Assembly (NCBI GenBank): GCA_016801845.1
Contig: CM028931.1
Coordinates: forward strand, 21,510,302 to 21,574,301
DNA length: 64,000 bases
Direction of reading: 5' to 3'
DNA from: Polydactylus sextarius
Taxonomy: Eukaryota; Chordata; Actinopteri; Polynemidae
Part shown: positions 13,740-26,189 of the stretch, one piece after another
Numbering within the stretch: position 1 is the first letter of the stretch
How the letters are laid out: each line of letters begins with the position of its first letter
Translations under genes and position numbers: made by a program
The notes under the pieces: model-generated
What the model was told of the DNA's origin: nothing
Databases searched by the model: none
The model's input: the letters and a program-made list of their open reading frames with translations, nothing else

Positions 13740-14300
13740 TATATTTTATAAATGAAACATGAGGCTGCTTTTAGTTTCTAGTTTCATCAGATTAAATAAT
13801 AAAATATAATAAATAAAATAAATAGTTAAATTTAGAGAATAAAATAAAAGACAACATAATATAAAAAATAAACAAATGAAACAAAAAGATTTTTTTTTTT
13901 GCTTATTTCTTAAAAATTATCTTATATATTTCTTAGATATTTCAACACCTAGAAAATATGTAAAAAAATAAATAAATAAATAAAAAAAAAATAAAAATGT
14001 AACGTAAATACCCACATGCTTATTTATTTATAAATATTCATAATAAATAAATAAAAAACGTGGGTATTTACATAACAGTTGATAATTAACAACAATCAAC
14101 AAAAATATGTTTTATGTAAATATAATAAAATATACTAAAAATTAAAAAGATTTTCAGTCAGAACATAAATAATTAAAACTATAATAAATATATATTTAAC
14201 ACTGTTTAATTATTATATTATTATCTTAAATAATATCTGTATATGTGAATTGAACAGCAAAGAAATGTAGTTATTTAAATGATTTGTTTTTAAATATAAT
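13740..14300. repeat. AT-rich low-complexity tract
   Basis: Runs of AAATAAA and TATTATTATA type sequence. No gene seen. Confidence 0.8.
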
Positions 14301-14814
14301 TGTTATTATTTTGTTGATTTACCTGTGACGTCATTGGCAGTAAATAAACACTGACCTGTGATTGGTTGGACTCTACTTCCTGATCAACACCGGCTCGTTT
14401 CCATCTTCACGTACGGAGACTGTGTCTGAAACGAAGATAAGTTTAATGAAGCGACGTTAAAACTGTAATTAACTTTAATCTTCCTGTAATTACCTGGCTC
14501 TTTAAGTTTGTTTGTTTACTTCTAAACACCGTCAGAGAAACAAAGACTCCCTCGGTGCCGTCGGCAGTAACAACGTAAACTCTGTTAGGAATTAATTATT
14601 TTCGCCTCAGACGCTTCAAAGTAAACAAATCAAAACCAGTAGAGGTCGTGAAAACTGGTTTATCGTCTCTAATGATGCTACATTTACTGACGTACGAAGT
14701 TGATTATTATCTAAGAAAAACAAGTGTCTGAAAATGTGACGCTGTCTCTTTAAGACACAACTTTTGTCAAAAACTTATTTATTAAACTATTTTACTAAAC
14801 GTAAATATGGCTGC

Positions 14815-15995
14815 AGCAAACTAGCTAATGTAGCCAATTTAGCTAATGTAGCCACGTTAGCTAATCAAGCTAAATAACTACATTAGCTAAGATGACTAAC
14901 TTAATATAGCAAAATTTGCTAATGTAGCTAATATACTGCTAATTTATACATATATACATTAGCTAATGTAGCAAAGTTTGCTTATGCCACCAAATTAGGT
15001 AACTTGCTAATGAAAAGTTAAAGCTAAAAAGCTAATGCAGATAATTAAGCTAATATACCAAATTTAGCTAGTGTAGCTAAATAAATTGATATACAAATTA
15101 GCTAATATAACAAATTAGCTAATATAACTAAATTAGCTAACATAGCAAAGTTAATATAGCCAAATTAGCTAATGTAGCAAAATTAGCTAACCTAGCAAAG
15201 TTTGTTTATGCCACCAAATTGGGTAATTTGCTAACAAAAAGCTAAAGCTAAAAAGCTACTGTAACTAATTAAGCTAATATACGCAAATTAGCTAATGTAG
15301 CTACTTCCACTAATATGACCAAATTAGCTACAATAGCAAAGTTAATATAGCCAAATTTGCTAATGTAGCTAATACACTACTAATTTAGACATACATACAT
15401 TTGCTAAAGTAGCTACATAGCCAAATTAGCTAATGTAGCTAACTAACTACATTAGCTAACATAGCAAAGTTAGTAAAGCCAAATTTGCTAATTTAGCAAA
15501 ATTAGCTAACCTAGCAAAGTTTGCTTATGCCACTAAATTGGGTAATTTGCTAAAAAAAAAAAGTTAAAGCTAAGAAGCTAATGAATAATACCCAACTTAG
15601 CTAATATGGCTAATTTAGCTGATATAACTAAATTAGCTAATATAGCAAAGTTTGCTTGAGCAAGAAGTCAAATTTGCCACGTTAGCTAATGTAGCCAAAT
15701 TAGGTGACCGAGTTGTATTTGCTAGGATAGCTAAATAAGCTAATGTAGCCACATGTAGACAAATTAATTATCTAAACTTAGCTAATTTATCAAAATTAGC
15801 TAACATAGCAAAGTTTGCTTGCGCAGCCAAATCAACTAACAACAATTTTAAATAATGTAGCAAAGTTAGTGAAAGTAGCCGAATTTGCTAATGTAGCTAA
15901 ATTAGCCATGTTAGCTAATGTAGCCATTTTAGGTGACTTAGTTGAGTTTGCTAAGTTAGCCAAATAAGCTAACGTAGTTAAATTAGCCAAATTAG
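14815..15995. repeat. GCTAATGTAGC-type minisatellite
   Basis: Degenerate copies of GCTAATGTAGCCAAATTA, about 12-18 bp each, with longer recurring blocks around ATGCCACCAAATTGGGTAA. Confidence 0.85.
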
Positions 15996-16506
15996 CTTTT
16001 TACCTGGTTAATAATCAACTATTGAAAAACCGAGTCATCAAAACAACACTACTAACGGTCTTTTTTATTGTTTCTTCACGTCCACCTCTGAATGTAAACA
16101 TGAGGCTAACTGTCCTCGTTCAATGACGTGGTTGAGGTGTTTTCAATTTAAAACATCCCGACTGATAAACATCGTCACTTCCATATCACAAACGTAGAAA
16201 AATGAAAATACATCAGGTGGAAATACACGAGGAGACGATAACGCAGCGACTGGAGCCGACACAGTTTGATCTGAAGCTTTTAAGAGTCTAAAATAAATAT
16301 GGTTTCTATCTTAAAATGGAACAAACATTGATTTTATTTCAAACATCTGTTGACTGTTTTCTGATTTATGAGGTGAAACCAACCACGGTAATGATACATT
16401 TAATATTAAAACAAGATTTTATCTGTTTTTTTTCGTTATTATCCTGAGAATAAGAACATCCTTCACACTCTGTCCGGTCTGTCTCCGTCTCCGGGGACCT
16501 GGAGTC

Positions 16507-16606
16507 TTATCTGATCCACGGCAGAATAATGTGGATCCTCAACTTCAACTCTGGGTGAACTTCACAGGATTTATCAGAGCGACGCAGATAATGTTTCACC
16601 TCACGG
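16507..16606 (-). CDS. Candidate exon 4 (stop codon exon) of predicted small gene
   Basis: Acceptor ATCATATTTTCAG, phase 2 in, as left by the exon at 18021-18088. Encodes REVKHYLRRSDKSCEVHPEL, then KLRIHIILPWIR and TAA at 16507-16509. An AATAAA on the minus strand near 16330 could end the transcript. The joined product would be about 81 residues, basic, with no signal peptide or membrane span. Its homologue is unknown. Confidence 0.35.
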
Positions 16607-16669
16607 CTGAAAATATGATTTAAATTAATGTGCGTGTTTAATAACGTCATCATAACAATGAGGCTGAAT

Positions 16670-17647
16670 TTACAGTGCCCCTGTATTCTAGACATTACGG
16701 TAAATTCACTAAATATTTAGCGCTATCATTGAGTTTAAACGATGTAAATTTATATCTAATTATGAACCAATTAATCTTACTTATCAGTGCTACTTTGTAG
16801 ATATTTTAGTCTAAATTTAAAGTGCCCCTGTATTCTAAGCATTACAGTAAATTCAGTAAATATTTAGCGCTAACATTGAGTTTAAACGATGTAAATTTAT
16901 ATCTAATTATGAACCAATTAATTTATCAAACCAATTAATCTTTTAATTGTCTAAGCATTACAGTAAATTCAGTAAATATTTAGCGCTAACATGTAGTACA
17001 CATGAGGTAATATTTATAAACGATTAGAAACCAATTAATCTTAATTCTCAGTGCAACGAAAATTTGAAGCGCCCATGTATTCTAGACATTACGGTATATG
17101 TTCGTATTTGCAAGTTTGTACGTTTAAGTAAATTGTGCGTTCAGTTTATTAAATCTTTTATATTTAAAATGTGTATTTACCATAATGTCTAGAATAGAGG
17201 GGCACTTCAAATTTAAAATAAGATTAATTGGTTCATAATTGTATTAAATTTTACCTTTAATATACTCATTTTTATGCTCTACATTTTTAGTGAATTTACC
17301 ATAATGTCTAGAATACAGAGGCACTCTAAAATTAGCGTCAGCTGAATGTCAAAGTTGACGATGAATTTAGAGTGACTCTGTATTCTAGATATTAAGGTAA
17401 ATGTTCAGTGATCGTACTTTTCTACATTTTAGTAAATTGTGCGTGTTATTATGTGAACTTACCATAATGATTAGAATAGAGGGGCACTTCAAATTTAGAC
17501 TAAAATACAGTTAATTTGTTCATTATCATTAACATATTACTATGTATGAACTGTTGTGCTACAGTTTTTAATGAATTTACCATAATGGCGAGAATACAGG
17601 GGCACTCCATTTTTAAGTGCCCCTGTATTCTAGATTTTATGGTAAAT
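16670..17647. repeat. Inverted-repeat array 2
   Basis: Single right arms near 16.68, 16.82 and 17.07 kb; left arms near 17.18, 17.30 and 17.46 kb; a right arm near 17.37 kb; and a compact hairpin at 17576-17647 with almost no loop. Spacers (AATTATGAACCAATTAATCT) repeat in tandem at 16.75-17.05 kb. Confidence 0.85.
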
Positions 17648-18020
17648 AAACCTAATTTCCCAGTGTTGTTTTGTCCATATTCATTGTTAGCAATTAGCAT
17701 TATTAGCATATGGAAACAGATCATAAAAATATGCAAATATTTTGATAAATTTCATGCATTTTCTTCAATAAAATGTGCAATTTCCACATTTTATTACTAG
17801 TTCCAGTGTGTTATGATTGTGTTTATCATTAAAACTTAATATTTACATCATCTTATTAACGATTATAATTACGTTAGAGATAAATAAGACGATATCTTCT
17901 AGTGGTTAAGTCCCTTAATCCGGACACACGAAGGTCAGACGTGTGTAAATAAACTAAACGTCCCGTTAGTCGTCACGGTAACAATCTGACACCAATTAAC
18001 ACGACGTCACTCAACTTCAC

Positions 18021-18088
18021 CTTGTTGTAGCGGGAGCAGATGCCTCCAGCGACATGTAAAAATAGGAGGCGTTACAATGACAGGAGGA
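18021..18088 (-). CDS. Candidate exon 3 of predicted small gene
   Basis: Acceptor CGTCACCTTTCAG, donor ACAAG|GTGAAG. Phase 0 in and phase 2 out, encoding SSCHCNASYFYMSLEASAP then ATT. A (TG)n run lies immediately upstream, within the preceding intron. Confidence 0.35.
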
Positions 18089-18113
18089 CTGAAAGGTGAC
18101 GAACGAGGAGATA

Positions 18114-18115
<2 letters not shown>

Positions 18116-18159
<44 letters not shown>
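18116..18159. repeat. (TG)n microsatellite
   Basis: About 22 uninterrupted TG units. Confidence 0.98.
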
Positions 18160-18161
<2 letters not shown>

Positions 18162-18500
18162 GTCCCCTCGGGGAGATCATGTCGCTGAATTGTAGAGTGA
18201 ATCGAACACGTTGTCAGTCCAGTCTCTTCACATTTTACCACCAAAAAAAAAAAAAAAATCCACTTAAAGTTGACGGTTTCAGCTAAAGTGTCAAATCGTG
18301 AACGTTTTATTAGAATATTTACGGTTAAATTTGATCTAAAAAACTCTTCCTGTCACGTCCTGTCAATCTGGAGATGATTATGTCTTTTGTAATATTGTTT
18401 CTTTTCCACTATTTATTCATTTACTTCAAGAGGAAGTTACAGAAATTGCTGCGTCTACAAGTTTTGGAGACATTGTTGGTTAAATCTGCTCCCGTCACAC

Positions 18501-18515
18501 GCTGCCATCTACTGG
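18501..18515 (-). promoter_or_regulatory. CTCF-like motif
   Basis: The minus strand reads CCAGTAGATGGCAGC, a full match to the CTCF core, within an intron of the predicted small gene. Confidence 0.3.
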
Positions 18516-19461
18516 TCGACGTGTGTAACAGCAGTGGATTTAACAAAATATTTAAAAAAACGACCTGAGGGTTTGAGAGCAGCGGGGGAGCGATTCCACT
18601 AAGACGGTGTGTTTAATTATAATCTATATATAAAGAACAGAGTGGGTTCATTGGACCTTTGTGGATTATATAACCTCAATAACCTGTAGCTTCATGTGAG
18701 TTATTGTTCATAGTTGAAACTTCAAAGTAAAAGTCTTAATTAATTAATGGGACATAATTAACGTGACATTTTCTGTTCACAGTCAAAAGAAACAACACAA
18801 CGTCGTAATAAAGTAATTTAAACTCACTTTAATTAATAAAAACTCATTGAAAGTGTTAAATATTAAATTATATGTTGTTATTACGCTTATAAGATCTACA
18901 TTTTTACTATTATAACACTGGAATTATTTCTTATATGTACAAATATGTCACAAATTCTCGAATATTAACAACAAATCTATATGATTTGTTACGTTTAAAT
19001 GGTACAAAATGTAGATTAAGTGGATATTATCATGTCATTGTCTCAAACATCTGCACCAAATTGATAAATCGTCATGTAAAATACGTGGAAACGTCGTTTT
19101 ATTACATTTATAACTCATGTAATTCGTCCGGATCATTTTAAATATTTAGAAATTCACGTTTTTACAGTTAAAATAGTAAAAATGTAGATTTTACACTGTA
19201 GATTTTATCACTACCGTCATGCTTTTAGTCCTTTGTTTCTTCCTATGTCTTGTTTTTGTTTGTGGGACAGCAGTGTGTGATATTATGGGATGGCGCATCA
19301 CTTGACGGGAGGTTAAACTGACACGACGTGAAAGCAAGAAAGTTCACAGACTTTTTTCTCTACATTTAGAGTTTTTTTTTTTTAGGTGAATCTGAAGGAA
19401 AAACATCAAGTTTTTTCCAGACAGAACAAAACTTCAGCTCGGTGGTTCAGGTCGTCACGAC

Positions 19462-19462
<1 letters not shown>

Positions 19463-19500
<38 letters not shown>
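19463..19500. repeat. (AC)n microsatellite
   Basis: About 19 AC units. Confidence 0.98.
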
Positions 19501-19502
<2 letters not shown>

Positions 19503-19554
19503 AAACCCTACAGCTTGTTTCTGCACAACAACAAAGCAGCAGTGGAGCGCTCAC

Positions 19555-19642
19555 CTGGACCGAGAGGAGAGTGTGTGTCGGTCTCGGGGCGCCGGAGGGG
19601 CAGAAGGGGCTGATGGGAGATTCTCTGACCATCAGACTGAAT
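19555..19642 (-). CDS. Candidate exon 2 of predicted small gene (start codon exon)
   Basis: Flanked by acceptor CGTCTCCTCGCAG and donor GTCCAG|GTGAGC, both strong. ATG at 19630-19632 opens MVRESPISPFCPSGAPRPTH and ends TLLSVQ in phase 0, which fits the next candidate exon. A second frame is also open, so the reading is not unique. An (AC)n run lies just downstream. No family recognised. Confidence 0.35.
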
Positions 19643-20289
19643 CTGCGAGGAGACGAGAAACATGGAGGATTATTGAGTCGAGCTTTTACCGTTTGTAATT
19701 TGTGTGAACCGGCCCTTTAAGAACATTAAAACCTGCACATACAACTGTAATTACAGTGTCTTTTTTTTCTTCCCATTAGCAGATCAGACTCATGTAATTG
19801 CTCCCTAGAAACTGTCCAAACTGATCTTCAGCTGCTGTTTTTTTTTTTATTATTATTATTATTCCCATTTGTTTGATTTAAAGAGATTAGCTGTTAATTA
19901 CTGGCTGGAGAAATTAAACACACAGAGACAGTGCGATGTAGAGATGTTAAATACAGCTCATTAGAGTCCTACAGCAGGTTAGAGGAAGCTGAGACAGCAC
20001 ACACACGTGTACGCAGGAAGTATCGACCGGGAAGATGCTGTTCTGGGCAGAAATGTGTCAGGTTTTAGCTGAGTATAACATCAACCTACTGCATCAGAGC
20101 GCAGAGGGAGGAGAGGGGATTAGCGCCAGAGGGACGTTGGCTGACCAGAGCCGAGACAGGATGAAGAATATCACAAAAACCCACCAGGCACCTGAGAGAA
20201 ACACAGAGGGAAAAGGCTGCTGGGTGTTTGAACATTGTTATGAGTTTTACTTTAGTTTTAAACCGTAATTATTCACTTTATCATCCATT

Positions 20290-21560
20290 TAATTGATCAA
20301 ATTAGCATTTTAGCTTGTTTTTTTCTGAGCTAATTTAGCTGCTAAGTGTTATAAAATTATTACAGGTTATGTTAAGGAAACATTTTTAACTTTTATTCAT
20401 ATAAAATCTTCTAAAAATAATTAATTGTTTGGCAAAGTTAGCAAGGATGCTAATAGCAACGCTAGCTAACGCTACAAGGACAAATGTCGACTTATTTCAG
20501 GTTCAATAAAGTAGAGGCAAAAAGTTATTCACAAATAAATTAATTTTTTGTTTTCCCTTCAATGTTAATGTTCTTTTACTAAAACCAGTCATGAAGCTAA
20601 AAATTAAAAAGTGAACACGCTAGCGAAAGTAAGCTAATAATGCTGATCCAATATTTTTAGCCTGAGCTAACAGCTAACAAATAGCTAGCTAGCTCAACCG
20701 GAGATAACATAAATAATTGTGAATTTAAAATTAAAAAAAAAAAAGAGAAGAAATGGAATCTAAATTTTCGAAATGAAAACGTCGGTAATACAATTAGCAA
20801 CAATTAGCTAGCAGAGCAGGGATGCTACAAGCTAACAGCAATGCTAGCTATAGCTACGATGACACTTGTCTTTTAGCAAGGATGCTAAAAACCGACACTA
20901 GCTAATGCTAAGACAACAACTGTCAAAGCCAGAAGCTGGACAGTCCCGGTTCTGGGTCCAATAAAGTGTTTCCATACATTTTAATCAAAGTATTAAATAA
21001 AGTGTAATTTAATAATAGCTAGCAATAATTACCTTGTGAAGCTAACCCTTATAGAATCACAGCGGCGGACATATTAGCAAGGATGCTAAAAGCGATGCTA
21101 GCAAGAAGACCGGTACAGACCCGGTTCTGGGTGTTAACATAAATAACTATTAATTAAAGCTCATATAAAATAGGACTGCTCGATTTTTTTCCCCAGATGT
21201 TTTATAGGAAAAGAAGCTGATAAAAACAACTAGCAACGTTTAGCTAGAGACGCTAGTTATCAACGGGGATGCTAAAAGCTAACAGCAGCGCTAGCTAAAG
21301 CTCCGAAGACAAGTGTGGAAGCGATAAGCCGCGTAGACTCGGTTCTGGTCGAATAATGCGGCAACACAAACAGTCATTTTTAAACAAATTAACTAAGATA
21401 ATTAATAATAACCCATGACGCTTCGTTTTTTGTTAGTATTAAAACGGTAAAATGAAGCTAATGCTAATATAAAGGCCTCAAAGCTAACGTTTCGTTTCGG
21501 TCTCTTTAAACTTGAGCTAACAGTAAATTAACTAACGCCACAACAAACACACAGCTAAAT
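20290..21560. repeat. Dispersed GCTAAC/GCTAGC-rich sequence
   Basis: Irregular copies of AGCAAGGATGCTAAAAGC and related words, interspersed with unique sequence. More decayed than the arrays elsewhere. Confidence 0.6.
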
Positions 21561-21628
21561 AAATGTCACAATATTCCATTAACTCGAAGAACAGTTGCCA
21601 TTAAAAGCGTTAAATGTCGTTTTCTTAC

Positions 21629-21790
21629 CTTTTTGCCGGTGTTTTTTGGACTTTTTGCGCCGGTTTAAATCACTGCGTAGCGGATCCAAAATGGCCGCTG
21701 CGGTGAACTCTTTGAAGAAGCCGCGCGGCGCTTCAAGTTCACGCGCGTGCTGTTGTTGCCATCTAGTGGCCGTTTGGCGCCAAAATGGCC
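21629..21790 (-). ncRNA. Candidate non-coding first exon of a minus-strand transcript
   Basis: The 5' end is approximate. It contains only a short upstream ORF (ATG...CGCGCGTGA) and ends at donor AAAAAG|GTAAGA. Another frame is open but has no ATG and would meet TGA in the next candidate exon, so the segment reads best as 5' UTR. Confidence 0.35.
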
Positions 21791-21795
21791 GCCAG
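21680..21795 (-). promoter_or_regulatory. CpG-rich promoter-like block with E2F-like and YY1-like words
   Basis: An otherwise AT-rich region gives way to a CpG-dense block. It holds the palindrome TTTGGCGCCAAAA (21773-21785, E2F-like), two AAAATGGCCGC words (21688-21698 and 21782-21792, YY1-like) and a CTCF-like word (CCACTAGATGGCAAC on the minus strand, 21755-21769). A strong minus-strand splice donor, AAAAAG|GTAAGA, follows at 21628/21629. This is the layout of a TATA-less housekeeping promoter plus first exon on the minus strand. Confidence 0.45.
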
Positions 21796-22854
21796 CTTCA
21801 TTTGAGCTCAAAAATAATGATTTTATACAATATACTGATGATAAACTGGATACATTAAGTGGAAGAACATACATTTAATGGGAATAAGTTGTTAAAAAGT
21901 TATAAACTGAGGCCAGAATTTAGAATTAGCAGAATCTGTTGCCATGGTAGCAGAAATTACAATGTTACTGGCACTTACCTGCCCAAACAGACTAAAAACA
22001 AGCATTTAGAGCTGATTTTTAATTACATTTTGATCCACATACACAGCTGGATTGGGTAGTTTTGATCTCCTGCTGTAACAGAAGGTGGTGAACTGTAAGT
22101 GTTTGTCTCCCTCTAGTGGATAAGGTGTAAAATGACGTGCAAAGGAGACAACCACAGGAAGAGATATTAAATATAAATATAATAATAGTAAAGATAAAGA
22201 ACGTTATTGTAGTTTGTTTAGTATTTTCACTCTTGGAGTAAGAACTGTCTTTCAAAACAGCAAAACTTTGCAGAAATGAGACAGAAGTCAATGGTATAAA
22301 TACTACTAAGCTAACAAGCTAATTTGCTAATAAATAAACTTACAAGCTAATTTCCTCTGCTAATAACCTTCTTTTTAATCATCTAATTGAATTAAATACT
22401 GAGCAATAAAGTTACTTCCATCTGATATCATTTCCAAGCTAGCAATTTTAATCATCTAATTGAATTAAATACTGAGAAGTGGTGAATAAAGTTACAGGGG
22501 AGTAAACATCTAAGCTAACAGGTTTGCTAAATAACTCTTAGTTTGCTTACTAACTCTTAGCATGCTCGTTTAGCAATTTAGCAATTAAGATTTAGCAAGA
22601 TCGCGTTTCCTCTTACTACCTTTGTTTACCAAAATCTTAATTACAGGTGGAAGAAATAACAAGTGTATAACTGGTGCTTAACATCATGGTTTATAGTGTT
22701 TCATCAAACAAAATGCCAGGGAGCGTTGACAGCTAAGCTAACAAGTTTGCTAACTGACCGTTAGCAAGCTCACCCAGCAAGTGTCTGTCTCCCTCTAGTG
22801 GACAAAGTGTATAATTAGTAAAACAGATCACATCAACATGTTTGTTTTCACAAA

Positions 22855-22869
22855 TTTATTGTCTTTATT
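22855..22869 (-). terminator. kiaa1549l: Tandem AATAAA polyadenylation signals, likely 3' end of kiaa1549l
   Basis: Two AATAAA hexamers on the minus strand (22864-22869 and 22855-22860) are followed by a T/G-rich tract. They lie in non-tandem sequence downstream of the last kiaa1549l exons. The next minus-strand promoter-like block begins about 1 kb further on. This implies a 3' UTR of up to about 3 kb. Confidence 0.45.
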
Positions 22870-23526
22870 GTTTAAAATCAACAAAATGTTTTTTATTTTT
22901 CTGTATAACTACATCCAACAGCATTCATAGTTGTCGTCACTGTGACCTCATCAAACACCCGAGTGACGACAGTGTGACATCATCAGCGCCGGCGCGGCTC
23001 AAACAGCAGAAAGAAAAACTAGTCCATCGTTTCATCCCGGGAGTCCGTCGTCAATAAAAGCATCTCGCCGCTACCCGTTTAAAGCACAAACATTGCACAT
23101 CCACTTAAAAGCATAGCATCAAAGTCTCGTCTGCAGTTTTATCACCGCTGAGAAACCGAACCCCACCCACCCCTTTCGGAAACATGGAGGCAAATAAAAC
23201 AGTAAACATGAGTTGAAGTGAAACTTTATGACGTTCATATCTCTGCTTTCTGTTTCCTTTAAACATCCACATCTAATATTTATCATGCTCAGACCTACAT
23301 TTATAAAACCACGATTCAGAATCTGAAACTCACTCTCAACTGGAAGAAGACGACTTCTTATGTCATATGTGCTACTTTCTCTTCTTAACACTTTCATTTC
23401 AGATTGTTAATTTCATTAAACGCTTTTTGAAAGAATCAAGATATATTTTACAGGCCAAGTAGAGAGAGGAATTAAAACCTTTCAGTTAATAGTTCGCATG
23501 TTTTAGTAAAATGTTATTTATAATTA

Positions 23527-24074
23527 ACTTAACATAATGTCCAGAATACAGGGGCAACCCAAATTTGGTAGTCAGTTAACAATAAATTAGGAGTGCCCCT
23601 GTACTCTAGACATTATGGTAAATGTTTTAGTAATTTGCTTAATATATGATAACTATAATATATGAAAACTGTATGTTTTTATATGCACATTTAACATAAT
23701 GTCTATAATATGGGGGCACTAAAAATGTTTCACCTTGATCACTAAATTTGGGGTGCCTGTGTATTCTAGACATTATGGTAAACTAGTACATAGTTAGCAC
23801 ACGATATATCGAAGTTATATATCAATGTTTTGGGCGCATGGAACATAATATCTATAATATAGGGGCACTCAAAATTTTGTTTTAATGTTCAGTTCATGTG
23901 GAGTGCCCTTGTATTCTAGACATTATGGTAAATGGTTTGTCCGCTCAATATTTATATGAAAATTGTTTCTAAAAATGTTTTTATATTTATATTTATATAC
24001 ATTTAACATAACATCTATAATACGGGGGCACTCCAAATTTTGAGTGTCACCATATTATAGACATTACGTTAAAT
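23527..24074. repeat. Inverted-repeat array 3 (four hairpins)
   Basis: Four complete left/right pairs starting near 23527, 23690, 23843 and 24000, about 155 bp apart, in the proposed kiaa1549l 3' UTR. Confidence 0.9.
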
Positions 24075-24452
24075 TTTACTAAAATGCGCTAACCTATTAC
24101 TAATTGTTTTTTTTCTCTCTGTTGTATTTTTGAAACTGATCAAAGTTTTATTGTCAAAATACATTTTTGGGCAATTTTTTCACTTGTTTCAAATCATCTT
24201 TTGGAGACGTTTTTGTCCCTTAAAATAATCATTTAATGGATTTATTTAGTTGTGTATTTAAACACATTTTGATTTTGATTATACATTTTCAAAATGATTT
24301 ATACATTTGTAAAATCATCAGTTTGCATTGTTTTTATTTTAACCAAAGTGCTTGTTCCGTTTTAAACTATATTCACTATCTTTACATTTCTATCTCTACT
24401 ATCTGTCTCTGTTCGTTGATAAAATCTCTTTTGGTTTCGTTTTGTCACTATT

Positions 24453-24484
<32 letters not shown>
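24453..24484. repeat. Poly-T tract
   Basis: 32 T in a row. Further poly-A/T and GTTT-type tracts follow to 25.64 kb, within the proposed 3' UTR of kiaa1549l. Confidence 0.9.
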
Positions 24485-24488
<4 letters not shown>

Positions 24489-25699
24489 CGTTAACACTGA
24501 AGTTGAATTATGGCTCTGATCTCCTTTGGTACCATCTGAACGATGAGAAGCCGTTTTTTTTTTTTTTTTTTATTTTAACGTCCAGTGTGTTCGTAAAAAC
24601 GTCTAATAGAATTTAGACTGTGACATTCGTTAGAATATAATATCATATCATATAATACGATGACTTTATTAGATAGAAGTGCCTTCTTGCTGCATGATAC
24701 TGAAACGTGTGTGTGTGTGTGCATCCTTTCAGTTTCAACAAAAAAAAAAAAACAGTCGTACATCATGACCGAGAAAGCAAAAATTAAAAAAAAAAAAAAA
24801 AATGGCGTCAGAACGATTTCCCTCCCGCGCGTCTTTTTGCATAAATCTCTTTGTTGTTAAATCATCTGATATTTACAAGGATACATTAAATCGTTAAATA
24901 CGCGGCGAGTCCCGTCTTTCATCCAGAACGAAAAGAAAACTAAATTAAAAACAAAAACAAAAGTTTCCTCATACAGTAGAATACAGTAAACACCTTCAAG
25001 TAAAAGTTGATTTTTTTTAAAGATTTGTTTGTTTGTTTGTTTTTTTGACGTAAATGTGACAGAAACGAGTCAAAGCAGAACAAAAACCGACAGAACGTTT
25101 GTTTGTTTGTTTGTTTTTGACTAATTCTCGTTCTCGTCACTGAGGAAAAAGTTAAATAAAGAAATTCCCTTTTTTTTTTTTTGTTTGTTTGTTTGTTTTT
25201 GTTTTTTTAAAAGTTACAGAAACGCCATCATAACCACAGACAACTAAGCCGCCATTTTCTCCGCTTCAAAGAATTTCATATATTATCTTTTTTTTTTTTA
25301 TTTTGTTTTGTTTTTGTTTTTATTTTTACAGTTAATCCACGAAATTAAAAGACAAAAGCACACAAATATCGAAAAACTGAGATTGAGAAGACAGCTCAAG
25401 ACAAGTTGTTTTTTTTTTTTTGTTGTTTTTTTTTCTTATCGTCAGTTTTTCGTGAATTTTTCTTCGCCGTCGTCGTCACTTTAAGTTTAAAATACACATA
25501 GAAGGTTTTACATAGGAATTTTGGATTTGTCAAAAAAAGAAAACAAAAAAAGAAAACAAAAAAAAAGCACAGTTTTAAGTCAAGTCCAGAGTTTTTTTGT
25601 TTTGTTTTTGTTTTTGTTGTTTTTTTTTTTTCCTGGCTTTTTACACTCGACTCGAACCCGGGAAAAGTCCACGATGTTCTGGTTCGATCCGGTTCTAGA

Positions 25700-25860
25700 C
25701 GAGGAGGAGGAGGAGGAGGAGGAGGAGGAGGAGTACTGGCCATGGCTGCGGCGCCATCTTGTGCTGATGGCCGATGGCAGTTACCGTATTTTAAGTTACT
25801 CACCTCGATCGTCAGGTGGAGGAGGAAGAGGAGGAGGAGGAGGAGGAGGAAAAGGGGAGG
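25700..25860. repeat. (GGA)n purine tracts
   Basis: Two GGA runs (about 25700-25733 and 25816-25858) on the plus strand, CCT on the minus. They create poly-Glu, poly-Gly and poly-Pro reading frames that need not be real. Confidence 0.9.
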
Positions 25861-25982
25861 AAGCAGATCAGTTTCTGTTCCTGACTACGTCCTGATGGTC
25901 GGAGGATCCAGATCCAGTAGAGGAGGGAAGAAGAAGAGGGGCTGAGGCTCAGGGAGCAGAGAGGATACAGAAAGAAATATGG

Positions 25983-26147
25983 CTAAAAGAGACGTTTGCA
26001 TTTTGAAAGGAGGAGGAGGAGGAGGAGGTGGAGCTGAGAGCGTTGACGGAGGAGAAACACCACTGGTGATGAGTGAATCAGATCAGGAGTCAGGAGGAAG
26101 AGGTGGTGATGAAGCTCCACAAGGTCTCGACTCGTCCGCAGAGACAC
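25983..26147 (-). CDS. Candidate terminal exon of kiaa1549l (low confidence)
   Basis: Acceptor TTTACAACTGCAG, then a frame open for 54 codons in the phase left by the exon at 28335-28489 and closed by TAG at 25983-25985. It begins VSLRTSRDLVELHHHL. It has no clear likeness to the expected family C terminus, and the other strand of the same DNA is also open (a 76-codon frame with MSESDQESGGRGGDEAP). It may be chance openness of a GC-rich, GGA-repeat stretch. Confidence 0.25.
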   Translation of the reverse strand: MSLRTSRDLVELHHHLFLLTPDLIHSSPVVFLLRQRSQLHLLLLLLLSKCKRLF

Positions 26148-26189
26148 CTGCAGTTGTAAACATGTTTGTAAAAACAGCAGACAGAAGTT

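Noticed and set aside
23119..23397. 92-codon minus-strand frame starting MKVLRRESS
   Set aside because: Lies within the presumed kiaa1549l 3' UTR, with no family resemblance and no splice support; probably chance.
24236..24616. 126-codon plus-strand frame
   Set aside because: Phe/Ile-rich, generated by poly-T and AT-rich DNA in the proposed 3' UTR of kiaa1549l.
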